This document shows positions 1-20,500 of a stretch of 64,000 bases of DNA, piece by piece. Position numbers and translations under genes: made by a program. The notes beneath the pieces are model-generated. The model searched no databases and had not been told where the DNA came from. It saw only the letters and a list, made by a program, of their open reading frames with translations. Location of the stretch: positions 17,297,201 through 17,361,200 of the forward strand of contig NC_092670.1 in NCBI RefSeq assembly GCF_964355755.1, read 5' to 3'. The stretch's first letter is position 1, and every line of letters begins with the position of its first letter. Source of the DNA: Antedon mediterranea. Lineage: Eukaryota > Echinodermata > Crinoidea > Comatulida > Antedonidae.

Positions 1-210
1 GTCGACGCACATCGGACAAATGACGCAACTCTCCCGGGGGTCGTATAGTGGGTCATACAATTGACAAGTGCATAACATTGGTTGAAATTAAAAATTGTTT
101 TTTAAACTGATTGTAGTCATACATATTTTGAATGTTACTCAAAGAATAACAGCAAATGTCTTCGCTAATAATATGAAATCCAATTTTATTATTTTGTTTG
201 TATCTTTCAG

Positions 211-254
211 GTGATAGTGACATCATTCGCAGTATGCCCTCTGAGCAGTCATAA
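211..254 (+). CDS. possible 3' terminal exon of an unidentified gene
   Basis: A strong pyrimidine-rich acceptor ending in CAG at 208-210 is followed by a short reading frame, DSDIIRSMPSEQS, that stops at 252-254. An AATAAA overlaps the stop (253-258) and another lies near 306. Acceptor, short C-terminal tail and nearby polyadenylation signals together look like the last exon of a + strand gene that starts before the window. I do not recognise the protein. It would converge on TRAM1. A chance acceptor is the main alternative. Confidence 0.35.
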
Positions 255-795
255 TAAAATGTATTTATTTAGTCTGCTGACAGGTTTCATATCTTGTAAA
301 TGAAGTAATAAAAATCTATAGAAAAATTACTGATTTGTGATTATTTTACACGTGTCCAGTGTAAACTAACTAGCATAGTATCACTGAAATGGTATGGCAA
401 CATGATTAAACATGTAAAATACATATTTAACCATTGAGGAAATAAATGGTATGATTTGATCTGGAAATTCTGCCATGTTTATGACGATGAGGTACAATTA
501 CGTCATGTGCATGTGCAGTGTAAGTTCAATCATTGTGACTTGATTCTGACACTATAGCATACCACCAGCTGGTGTTCTGCATAGTTCGAAGTTCACTTGA
601 TGTTTCTCCATTTATTTATTTCCTCCATTATTAAACCAAGAACAATGATATTAATTTTTAAATGGTGATAATGACTGAGATTGTAGTCTGAAAACTCCAC
701 ACCCGACCTAAGCAAAATATTTATACAGTAATACAGGGACAGGATTGATGACTAATTAACAGCACCGCACCTGACTTTCCTTGGAAGTGTTCTAA
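255..795. other. non-coding stretch, nothing recognised
   Basis: AT-rich sequence without a convincing exon, repeat or RNA gene. Its first part may be the 3' flank of the putative terminal exon at 211-254. Confidence 0.5.
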
Positions 796-937
796 AGCTC
801 TGTCTACACTAACAATTTATGTCACAAAAAAATGTGATGTGCCCATGGACATGATGATATCACACTTTTTTTTGTTAAACTAGTTTTACATATCTAATTC
901 TATACACTTAGTTAATTCCCATATTTGTAATGATCTC

Positions 938-1060
938 TTGTCAGATGTGATAAGGTGTGAAATACAAGTTTCAAACTGGACGATTTTGACTTATGTATGT
1001 CATAGGCCACCACAAAGTGATGTTCAATCTGATCAGGATCTACTTGACTATTTTCAAAAC
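938..1060 (+). pseudogene. LINE endonuclease remnant
   Basis: This frame reads CEIQVSNWTILTYVCHRPPQ and then an acidic helix-like stretch. That matches the 'vYRPP' segment of apurinic-type LINE endonucleases, where tyrosine/histidine-RPP lies in the middle of the domain. It is only about 40 residues, lacks the catalytic N-terminal part, and shifts into another frame where the reverse-transcriptase segment begins. It is the upstream side of an internal deletion inside the LINE. Confidence 0.55.
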
Positions 1061-1061
1061 A

Positions 1062-2396
1062 GTATTAATAGGAACTACCAGTCCTTGGGTGACCATTACA
1101 GCAGGAGTACCCCAAGGATCTGTTTTGGGTCCATTTTTATTTATTGTATTCATAAATGATATGGTTGATAATATCAAATCTAATATTAGTTTATATGCAG
1201 ATGATACTTCGTTATATGATATTTGTACAGATCGTAATATTTCAGAACAAAAATTAAATGGTGATCTTAATGTCATTTATAATTGGGCAAAAAAATGGAA
1301 AGTAACATTCAATGCTAACAAAACGAAAGCTATACTGTTTACACGTAAACATTTAGATAACTATGTTAGTTTAAATTTCAATAATGTAAATCTACAATTT
1401 GTAAATGATCATAGGCATCTTGGTGTAATGCTTAATGCAAAACTCAAGTGGGATTCCCATATCCAATCTGTAATTAACAAAGCGTCTTTATCTTTAAATA
1501 TGCTACGTCGTGTCAAACATATTCTACCTCGACAGGCTCTCTGTCACATTTACATATCACACGTTAGACCATTAATGGAATATGCAGCTCCTGTTTGGTG
1601 TAATATCCCAGATAAATTAGGTGATGAACTAGAAAATATCCAGATTTCTGCAGGTAGAATATGTACTGGTGCGTGGAAACATACAAGTCATAATGCATTA
1701 AGACAAGAATTAGGCTGGTTATCATTGGAAAAACGTAGACAATTTCTTAACCTAATACTGTTTTTTAAAATTATTCATAAGTTAACACCGGTGTATCTTT
1801 ACTCCTTATTTAATTTTTCAGACAATATTGAAGTTTATAACTTGCGTAACATCCGAAATATAATAATTCCATTTTGTAAGACCACATCATATCGTTTATC
1901 TTTTGTCCCATCTATTATAACACATTGGAATGAGTTAAATAATGAAATAAAAAATTCCTCATTTCTTGTTGAGTTTAAAAAATTGCTACTGAAATCCAAT
2001 TTGTTTGAAACAAAAAAACGTTCTTATTATGATACAGGTGATAAGAAGATTAACCAAATTCACACTAGAATCCGACTTGGTTTCAGCTGTCTCAATTCGC
2101 ATTTATTCTTACATGGACTTCGGGACAATCCAAATTGTACTTGTGGCTTTAATGTTGAGAATCCGCTTCATTTCTTATGTTACTGCCCTAATTATAATAC
2201 ACAAAGAGATATTCTACTTGTAAGCGCTAACTCAATTATTGAGGATATCTTAGCCAAGGATTTTTCTTTAACATTTAATTTTACATTTTTAAGTGAAATA
2301 CTTATTTTTGGTTCCGATCTTCTTTCGAATTGTGAAAATGCTTTATTATTTTATTATGTACAACAATTTCTTGTTAATTCTGGAAGATTTAATTGA
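1062..2396 (+). pseudogene. LINE reverse transcriptase, C-terminal part
   Basis: An open frame of about 445 codons ending at TGA-type termination at 2396. It carries GVPQGSVLGPFLF followed by the catalytic YADDT box (about 1192-1206), then the thumb (LGVMLNAKLKWDSHI) and the HVRPLMEYAAPVW segment typical of jockey/CR1-like elements. Near the C-terminus a Cys/His cluster (CTCGF...HFLCYCP) matches the zinc-knuckle-like tail of such proteins. The palm motifs upstream of GVPQG are missing, so the polymerase cannot be complete. The long intact frame suggests the insertion is fairly young. Confidence 0.85.
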
Positions 2397-2550
2397 TGTT
2401 TCTGTTAGTTGTTTTAAAATGTTGTATTTGTTAATCTGAGGCGCCTTGAAGCTAAGATGGTTCCATCTTGTAAGGCGCCTCTGTGTAATATACTGAATAA
2501 AAAAAAAAAAACAAAAAAAAAAAAACTAGTTTGATAGTGTAGACAGAGCT

Positions 2551-5190
2551 TTCATAACATGGCATCGGGAGAGGACAAGGTGAATCAGAGACTCCAAAGT
2601 GCCACTGTGTCATTCCACCGCTTGTCAGTTCCATGAATTGGCCTTTACAACTTTCACTTTTCCAAACCACCCACCAAATCATACATATGGGAGGCCACGG
2701 ATAAGGAGATTTTCAATCTGAAAATTGTGTTTCTGGTAAAATGCAAAAGAAAACTGATAAAAGATAAAGTAGTCGCAATAGGACAAAAATATATTGCTGT
2801 GTTCCAGAAAATCTGAATGAGCAAAATGTAGTTACAGTAGGCCTACAGTACTACAATAATAATGTGCCATTAATAACACCCTATGACAAAGAAAAAGTTG
2901 AAAATACCACAACCAATATTGGAATGACTCTTCACCAAACTTATGGGGAAAATACAGTCACTAAATGTAATTGGTTGAAGATATGAAACATACAACACTA
3001 TGTAGTTTAAATTCACAGGATCAGAAAAGGAAGACTTCAACACTTTGTTTAAACATGTTAATCCAATGTCTCATGTTCTTTATTTTAAGCTGTCATTTTG
3101 TCAAACAGATATTTAGACTTACAGGGAAACTGTAACAATAATTTACCTATGTGAGTTTTTAAAAAACCAAGAAAGCCCTACAAGACTGCAAAATAGTGAA
3201 ATGTTTGGACTTTATAAACAAAAATTAATAACATTTGAATTGCTCTATAAACACATCATGCCTGAATTCATTGAATTTCACATTAAAAAAAAAAGACTGA
3301 CTCAACAAATTGATAGTTTGGTATTTTATTAATCTTGGATTAACAACAAAAAGCAAAGACAAAATATTCAATAAAATCAAGTCTAAATATAGTAAAGCAA
3401 CTAAAGTAAATATTAATAACATGCGTTTGAAATGGAAATCAAATGCATTATGGGACAAAAAAGCTAGTGACCTCAATGACCTAACCTAAAAAAAATGGTG
3501 GGCGTGTGCAAACAAATGTGTCTGTATGTTTAATACAATTTGTTAAAAATGTTACGGTTTAAAACTGTTTTTTTGAAAGAATACACATAAATATTTTAAT
3601 GAAATAGTTTAATTAAAATTGCATAATTACACTTAAAGATATGTCAGCCAAAAAATGAATATTAATGATTGGCCATGTTTAGTTTGAATAAAGTTATTCA
3701 CTCAAGAAATAACAAAAATAACAAGAAATATTTCTTTAAAAAAACACCGCTCGACTTTTTGTCACAACAGTTTTAATTATTATTCTTTCTTCATTAAATG
3801 ATGCCTTTTTTATTGATATTCTATTAAATAATTTAAATATGTAATATTTAGTTTAATAATCAGCAGTATCGTAAACATTTTCTGTTTATATTTTTTTTTT
3901 ATGTTTATATTCTGGGGTACAGTAGGGGCGTTACTCCCTAAGATCGTAGTAACTCACATACCCCAACTTTCCAGTAAACAACATTTCTAATTCTCCAGAA
4001 CCTTCGCCGTGTACAGCCGCCATTAAACGTACTTACTAATTTCACTTATAAAAAGACAAAAATAAATTTCAACAAAAAACCTGTTGTCAGACAGATGGGT
4101 GTAATTTTTTTCTTTAAATTACAGGAATTTTTCCCCAGATATTAATTCTTTTTAAAAGATCTATTTTTTAGTCATAGTAAATAACAACAGTAATGTGACA
4201 TAAAATGGCATATTTGACAAAAATATATTACAAAATTATTTTTTAAGGGGACAATAATTTTGAACAGGTTATGAACTATTCCTAAAAAAATTAGGGGAAC
4301 AGACAGAAGTTGTAAACAGAATCATTTTGAGATTTCTGCAATGATTAGATTATGTACAATATACTTAACTAGAGGCCAAATGATTAACAATAAAGTATAC
4401 AAGTATATGGCGAGATTTAAAAAAATCTTGTTTCTGTACCGAAATTACCTTTGTCCAAATAATACCACCTTATGTGCAATCATTTATAAATTCATTTATA
4501 CAAAATTGTTGATATTAAATATGCCATTTTAAATTAATGTCAAAATACTGTTTACTGCAACATATTAGAATTTATAAATTTATATAATCTACAGTATTCA
4601 CAAAATTCATTACATCTAAGTTTGTTTTCTCTATTTTTTCCGCAGCTCTGCAATTTTACAGCTTCACAAAACAAAACCGATTCAAATTCTAAAAATATTC
4701 TGCGTATTCATGTAAATTTTTATCAAAATTCTGTAAATCCATGGTGAAACTTTAAACTTCATGGAATTAATCTTATCAAACCTAAGCATGGATGGCAAGC
4801 ACTTCAAGGTTGTGTGCAGGGAGAGGGTGACTGCAGAGGGAGAGGGTGACTGCAGAGGGAGACTTGACTGTAGGGAGAGGTTTGACCACAGAAATGGGGT
4901 TGACCGGAGGGACGGGACCCCAAAACCAAATTGTAATACTGATTGGAAGATAGCTTCTTGCACATCCACTGTGCTCATCTGAACTCGATTAACTTTCTTT
5001 TATATAATAATTATATACAATCATGCATAACTGAACAGGCAGACAATACTAAATTAGTACATATACTTTGTAGGCCTAAAACTAATCTAAATACATTCAA
5101 AATAATAATATTGAAAAACCAAAACGTACAGTATCATTTTCCATAATAGAGTTGTTAAATGTACTGGCAGTAGACAAGTACAAATCAGTT
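2551..5190. other. non-coding stretch, mostly unremarkable
   Basis: About 2.6 kb of AT-rich DNA between element A1 and the element at 5191. Apart from the G-rich repeat listed separately, I see no splice-flanked coding segment, no family A or B copy and no RNA gene. Confidence 0.5.
4819..4912 (+). repeat. short G-rich tandem repeat
   Basis: Two to three imperfect copies of a roughly 20-bp unit containing AGGGAGAGGGTGACTGCAG, followed by related GGGAGAGG and GGGGTTGACC words. The spacing of the GGG runs fits a G-quadruplex motif. No gene overlaps it. Confidence 0.6.
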
Positions 5191-5806
5191 AAAGACACTG
5201 GACCTGCAATTTTTTACGTTTTGTAAAAATAATGCATATTTATAACTTTAAAAACATTAAACCCATGTCATTCCTTGTCTTAAATGTGCGTTCTAAGGTT
5301 AATTGTGATAAAAAGAAAAAAACAAAGCACTACCTAAGTAGCTCGTGTCAAAAGTTTCTAGGCCTAGCTTAGTTGGGCTGAGTTTTGTAGGCCTAACTGG
5401 TAAAGAGCAGTAACGTATGAACATCGTATGCTAGCTGTATACCTAGCCTAACGTTGCCGCATTGCTTAATTGTCTTTCTTTTTTTTGGCAGAATCTGTTA
5501 ATACAAATTTGGCAAGACCTGGTATGTTAGCTAGAAAGTTACGTTCTTTTATTTGTTTACCCTTTCACGCGATCGATCGAAGTGGGTGCATCACATCACA
5601 ATATGAAAATATCAATCCGCGCCAGATGCATGTTTGGATTTATAGGAGGCCGCTAAAATTATTAGAATCAACTTAATTTTCACATTTTTAACAGTTTGTA
5701 AAAAAAAAAAATATCGCAATAGGTCTATATGGTATTTATTTTTACATAAAATGTAGTGTGTGACCTTAAATTAGGGTAAAAAAAAAACGTAGGTCTGGTG
5801 TCTTTA
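5191..5806. mobile_element. about 0.6 kb non-autonomous DNA element with TTAA flanks
   Basis: The left end reads TTAAAGACACTGGACCT (5189-5205). The reverse complement of the right end reads TTAAAGACACCAGACCTAC (about 5789-5807). The ends are therefore inverted repeats of about 15 bp, and TTAA (or TA) occurs at both borders. TTAA would fit a piggyBac-type element and TA a mariner-type one. The interior has no transposase; its 68-codon frame at 5470-5676 resembles nothing I know. Element class is inference. Confidence 0.5.
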
Positions 5807-5808
5807 AT

Positions 5809-6575
5809 ATTTTACTAGTTTCTGTATAAAAATCCCTCTACAGTTTCCACTGTGTGGATTTGTATGATTTAAGTCAGCTTACATAATACTAAGATGGTGT
5901 GCCTACTCAGTAAGTCTACACTGTAGGGTGGGGCTATTTTGAAAGGATTTAATCATTTTGGTCGTCAAAAATCTCGACCACACAAAAATATATTTACATA
6001 TTTAAATTGGCATCAATAATCAACTTTTCTTTTAAAAACCTATTTATAGATTTGTAATTTTTCTTTTAAAGATAAACTTGTTTTTGCAATATAAATTAAA
6101 CACAACATGCTAATGTAAGTACACTGCCAAAACTTTTTTTTTTTTTTCCCCATGTGTAAATATACTGTGTTCTCTCTGGGATTGGTGGGTATAGCCATTG
6201 TGCTAAACAACGCTTAATAAAAAAAAAGTCTTACGATTACAGTCATAGAGAAATATTGTAGTAAAGATTTAATCTGTATGAAACTGTGATATGAAAATGC
6301 GAGATAATATCTGTATTAAAAAAAATAAAATCATAATAAAATATTAAAGATCTGATTTGGAAATCTGAACGTGATATGAATAACATGAATGTTATAATAA
6401 AATATTAAAGCAAATATTTTGAATGTATTAAATACTGAATATGATTTGGCACATTTACAGGATTATTTGTGGAGAAAACTGTTTGACATGAACAAAAAAA
6501 TGACTTCACTGTTATAATTAAATTAGGAGGGGTTTAGTTTGATAATGAAAAACAGAAATTTTTCAGAAGAAATCT
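5809..6575. other. probable TRAM1 3' UTR and downstream flank
   Basis: The sequence just downstream of the TRAM1 stop on the minus strand. It is AT-rich with no further coding frame. I could not fix a single polyadenylation signal; candidates on the minus strand include an ATTAAA near 6266. The boundary with the preceding element at 5806 is unknown. Confidence 0.4.
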
Positions 6576-14591
<8,016 letters not shown>

Positions 14592-17500
14592 ATGTCGGCT
14601 GATATTTCTACTCCGTCGAGTGCTCGTCCATCATTGAGCCCAGTCAACAACTCTGAAACAAGTTTGAAGTTGGACACAACATCCCCAGCGATATTGGAGA
14701 CACCCCCGTTTGCCAAAGACCTACCCCTAGCACTACGAAGGGCACATCGAAGCAATGCCGGGTAAGATATGATTAACATTAACATGGTATGCCATTTGGA
14801 AAATGAATTTCCAACATATTTTATGATGGACCAATACAATAAATATTATCTAAAGATTAACACTACCGTACGTATATGATAAGATCATGTTCAGTGGTGT
14901 TTCACATAACAATTGGTTGAAATAAAAAATCTTTATTTGTTCATGTTGATTATAATGATTATTCCAAATTGTTAATTGTTAACTCGGCAAATTGATCCAG
15001 ATTCTTGGTCCAGTTAACGGAAACGAGAGGTTAGCAAATATACCAACACAATTTAAATCAGTTAGATCTGACATGGATGCAAATATGACTTGGATAACTT
15101 ACTATTGTCTTGTAGCATAAGAAGAAAGGGAAAGCAAATATAAATGCAACTCTCACCTTCTTACAAATTCTTTTTACAAATTATCAATTATTATATTATA
15201 TTATTATCTATATAAATTATCATGTTTTATCCAACTTGGAATTTTCCAATAAGAACAACTCCCAAATCCACTCAGCTCTGTAAATGATATCTGGTTGGAA
15301 TGTACTAGTGAAGAAAAGGCCGCTTGAAAGGAACTGGCCACCCTACCACATAATGCTTAAGGCTTAGTTCCTACTAAGTTCCTAATATCTCATTCTCGTA
15401 CATTGAGAACAGAACTCACCTTTAACTAATCTTAAAATTATATTCTGTAAAAGATAAAAATTAAAACATTGAGACACCAAACTATCAAAAAACACAGGAC
15501 TGTGATAACTGATTAATGTGTTATTTGCCATGTTCCAAAATTTGTATTTTAAATGTTAAACATTTTAATTTTATTAATGTCTTAATATTCGTAGACCCTC
15601 CATCTTGAATTTTTGTTAACATCTGATGTTTTCTATAAGAACTTCCTTCTTTCTGTTTTCTACAGTACATATACTTTCTACGTATGTAAGCACATAGAAA
15701 CACTATTACTTTTTTGTCTGATTAGAATTACTTAGTATTTAGATTATACTTTATAGGGTATGGCTAGAGATACAACTTTATATTTTATACAAAATGCACT
15801 GCACGCATATACCAAAATTGTAATATACATTGCTGTAATATAGCCTTGCCTCTTTTTTTTCTATTGAACCTTCATTACTGTCAAAATTTGTTTTCAAAGT
15901 TCTTTAGTTAGTGAAAATATTATCTAAGTTTGTTATTGCTATTTTCATGCTTGTACCGTACTATTTGTGTGCCATTTTGAACACTGTTATCTCCAGTTGT
16001 CAATAAAGAAATAATAATAACTACTTTTATTTGTTGTGTTGATAAAAGAATAGGTTATATTCGACCCATATAGCGTTATTCAGTAGTAACAATAATATAC
16101 TTGTACATATTGGGAAGTACACATATACAACACCACAAAAATGAAATATTCTACTACTATTTAGAAGTTTAGTAGATCATATAGCACCACACATATTTAT
16201 CGCTGTATATACACATATAATGTTGTAGTATCAATACCATTACTATTAATTTTTATAAATACTACAGTGTAAATTGCACACATAAAGTCGTGAGTTATTC
16301 TACTGTTATCAATACCATACATAGAGTACAGTGAATAGGCTGTTCATAGCACCTTACCAAATTATTATTGTACTGTTACTTAATTTTGAAAATACGCTAC
16401 ATGAATAACAACTCCCTGATGGGAATATTTAAGCTGAATAACGCTTAAAACTTATTCTACCTTGCGTTGTACTTATTATCATATACTGTAGTACATACAC
16501 ACAGTACCCTTCCTAGTGTATCATCGAAAATGGCAGAATTATAGGCCAGCCATAACTCGTTGAGGCTGTTTGTACTACAAAAGCCAGACAGTGAACTAGT
16601 CATTGTTGATAGTGTACATATTTAAATATGAATGGCTCACACATTTCTAACATAATTACTCTGTTTTTTAAACAAATTTACATCATTACAAAATCTGATG
16701 TAGACTGTTTTAATAGTAGTAGTACAGTACATTCTGTATTACTCATCATGCATGGGATTTTACACTAGAAAAGCCAGAATTCATTAACTAATTACAGGTA
16801 CTACAGAAGGTAGTAACATTAACAGGTTTATGATACATTTTTACAGTAAATATAGTTTACTAACACAGCGCATTTGCAATGAGTTAATTTTACATGATAT
16901 TTTGACTGTAAATGGCATGGAAACATGCAAATGGCTGCCATGTTGAAATTGTTCAATCAGACAACAACCGTACATTGCATTGAGGTAATGAAGAGGTCAA
17001 ATAGGCAGCAATAATCTAATACTATTGGCTGTTGTAGTCACATGATATACAGGTCGTTTATTATTCAATAATAAGCTCTGTAGTGTTCTTCCTATGCTGC
17101 TTGTTTTTTACTTGGATTCACAGATTTTTAAGTACATTATATTGATTGAAATATTTTAATCTAAAATGGTCAAAATTCGCGATTCTCTTGAAAGTAATTT
17201 GTCTATGGTGTGCTGATTTTATATCACAAATATTGGAATATTTTTTGGGAATAATTTGAGTTAAATATATGCGGAAAAATGTTATAATTTAACCATGAAT
17301 GAGAAAAAACGGTAAGTTTAATATCAAAAGAAGAAATTAGAGGTATCCACATGATTCATAATTTATTTTAAATAATTTTAAATCGGTGTAATTTTTTAAT
17401 TGTAGTAATTGGAGGTTTGTTTATTTTTATTATGTTTAAAATATTGTTGTCTTATTCTTAAGGGAACATGACAATTTTGGAAAGTTTTAAGAACAAGAAT

Positions 17501-20500
17501 TGTTATCCATTATTTAGAAAATTATAATAACACTGTATATCTAATGTCATAAAATGCAATTTCAAGACAGATCGACTGTCGATTTAAAAAAAAAATAATA
17601 TTTGTTGTGATAAACAACGCCTTGAGTATCCTGCAAATTAAATACTGTATTTGATAGTTCTTAAACAATTAATAATACAACATATAACAAAACAACCATA
17701 TGTTGTATCACAGACTACAGATAGTGGATGGATTATCAACCAATTGTTTATAGTGTCACCTTCAGAAATCATAAATCATTTTTGTCATAAACGATTGGAA
17801 ATTTTTTAGTTACAGTTTTGTTTTTCTATTGATTATTTATTTTATTGAATATTAAGACAAACATTAAGTACGTACTCAGTAAACAATCTAGCGTTGACCT
17901 ACGGTAACCACCATTTCAATAGAAATGTAATTCTGGTTTCACTTCACACATTTGTTCTATTTGACAAAGCTCACATTAGCAATTTTTTGACCGATCAGGG
18001 AACAAACAATCATAATTTATATTTTTTAATAGCATTTTTAAATGCATATATGCCCCCTTTAAATGATATTATTTTGAGCACAAAGGTTCCACAGTGAATA
18101 ACTGTATTACTTTTTTTTTTATATTTTAATATGTTAATTTAGGTTAAGAAAAGAACCATATATTTTACTACCTGAGAAGTTTGAAACTAGTATATCAAAA
18201 TCAAAAGGTGAGACATTTCTTTGTATTGTTTATATTCAATTTAAAGATAAGAATATATGATAATTATATTTTATATTATACTACTGTATGAAGCATATGC
18301 GGTGTAAGACGCTCACCCTGTTAATAAGATGTCGCAGGTTCAAATCTATATACATTAATAAGAGATAAAGCTTGTGGCTATCGGTGCATGTTTTTGAATA
18401 TTTTTGGTATCGTGCATGATCTAATGTAAAGGTCGACTGTGTGCCTAGTTCTCTGTGCTGATAGAAGATTTACTGTGCCGATAGTCTCGCCCATGCTACA
18501 TAGTGCCCATATTTGATTGTTAATATTTGCCTGATATTTGGATTTTTTGTAGATATGAATTTAGTATTTATAATATTAAGTTCTGTCTACACTATCAAAC
18601 TAGTTTGACAACAAATGTATGATGTGCCCAAATATGTTAGTGATATGCCCAAATATGGTAGTGATATGACATAATCATGTCCATATATGGGCACATCCTT
18701 TTTGTGTAGACAAGAGTTTTATATAATTTTTAGTTGTCCATTCTACAGATCTTAAGATTACTCTCAAGAGGAAGTTGGATAGTACCTCAAATAGTAATAA
18801 AAATGAAAAGAGAAAGAGTGTTGGTGAACGAGAAGACTACGTTCCATCATCCAGGAAAAAGAAGAAGATTCCAAAAAGGTTACGTGATCAGGTAAGTACT
18901 TATCGGTTACCTTGATTAAATAAAGGTATTCCATGATTTCAGAGTGTCCTATACCAGTGATTCTCCTGAAAATTTATTAAAATGTGAAAATCAATTATTT
19001 ATTATTTAATCTTTATAATTTAGGACTCGAGTAATGATTTCTATTGCTGGATATGCCACCGTGAAGGCTCTATGATCTGTTGTGATCTTTGTCCAAGAGT
19101 CTACCATTCAAAATGTCTCCAGTTAGCTGAGGATCCAGATGGTGACTGGTTCTGTCCAGAGTGCCAGGTATGTTTTTTTTAGTTCAGCACACACACACAT
19201 ATGAAGAGACATAAATCCATTATTTCCTAAATCTTAGTCCTTAGTATGTAGGTAGTAGAGATATTTTATTAATGACAGTCCTTGTTACTGTGACTGCACT
19301 GACATGATGTGAACCTTGAAGTAGTCCAAGAAGCATGTACTTGTAAGGTGTAACATCTGAGTACACAGTGGCATGAACATTGATCCATTCGTTAGAATGG
19401 CACTACACAAGAACTCGTAAATAGCATACAGTACATAACACCTATAACAAATTATCTTGAAAAGTAGGATTTGAACTCAGGGCCTTACAACTGTTAAGGG
19501 CCTTTCACACCTGCTCCGGCACGGTTCCGGTCCGGCGACGGCAAATCCAATCGAACGTCAATGTTTCGTTTTTACGCCGCTACGCGCATATCGATTGGTG
19601 CTTGGCCGCGTGGAGCGTCGTGAAAACGAAACATTGGCGTTCGATTCGCCGGACCGGAACCGGGTCGGAACAGGTGTGAAAGGCCCTTTAAGCAAGAATA
19701 TTACACTACTGTGTCACTAGTTGTTGTTTACACAATGAATAATTACATAAAGTGTTTTTTTGGTATTTAGAAAATAATGAAAGCTGAATGTGTAGAGAGT
19801 CAATCGCGTGCAATGGCCATGTTATCAGTAGACCAGCTATCCAGACTGCTTATCTTCTCACTTCAAAGAATGAAACACACCTGGGTATGTTCATAGTTAA
19901 TAATAATTTCAATTTATTTAAAAAAGCCTCCACTGGCAGGTTTTTTTAAAAAGAGAGAGATACATTAAAATTACAAAATAAAAGCAAAACATTAATATTC
20001 AAAACAAAATGGGAACAAATCAAGCTTAGAACGCCCTCAATAAGAGTTTTAGATAATTAATATGGTCATTATTTGCAAGTGTGGGGTGTCTTTTGAGTAC
20101 AGTTGTAAATGGTGTCACAGACGCTAAAATGAAGGAATTAAAATAATACTGTAGTTATTTGTTTTCTAGGCTCAACCATTTATGAAACCTGTAGATGCTG
20201 ATGCCATACAAGACTATTATGAATATATATTTCATCCAATGGACTTATCAACTCTTGAAAAGGTTAGCATAGCATATGTAAATCATTTAAATATCTTTAG
20301 TTCATGAAAGACTGTGTACATAAGATTAAGTTATCGAAACATATTTACTATTAAATCTTATTTTATATAACATTCATACATTAATTTCAGAATAAAATTT
20401 TCCCATAATTAAATTCGGAAAAGGTATTTCAAACTCATGAAATAACAAAATCTTCAAATTTTTAGAGCTTGTAGAGACTTTTCTTTTAATAAAACCGAAT

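Larger units (their letters stand above)
887..2522 (+). mobile_element. 5'-truncated, internally deleted non-LTR retrotransposon (jockey/CR1-like)
   Basis: A LINE inserted into element A1. It keeps an endonuclease scrap, the C-terminal half of a reverse transcriptase, a 3' UTR with a stem-loop (GAGGCGCCTT about 2438-2447 pairing with AAGGCGCCTC about 2472-2481) and an A-rich tail (about 2499-2525). The flanking 10-bp duplication AAACTAGTTT marks the insertion. The 5' half is missing, and there is an internal deletion near 1045-1070, so it is dead. Assignment to the jockey/CR1 side of the LINE tree rests on the RT motifs and the cysteine-rich C-terminus; the clade is not proven. Confidence 0.85.
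796..2550. mobile_element. family A inverted-repeat element (A1), split by a LINE
   Basis: The left end (AGCTCTGTCTACACT, 796-810) and right end (AGTGTAGACAGAGCT, 2536-2550) are inverted repeats of each other. 796-886 plus 2523-2550 rebuild one short element of the family seen at eleven other places in the window. The 1.64 kb between them is a LINE insertion. AAACTAGTTT, part of the family A terminal repeat, occurs on both sides of the LINE (877-886 and 2523-2532), as expected of a target-site duplication. Confidence 0.8.

Noticed and set aside
15355-15395. Family B end fragment (GGCTTAGTTCCTACTAAGTTCC)
   Set aside because: Too short and too diverged from the GGTTCCCACTAGGACG end to call.
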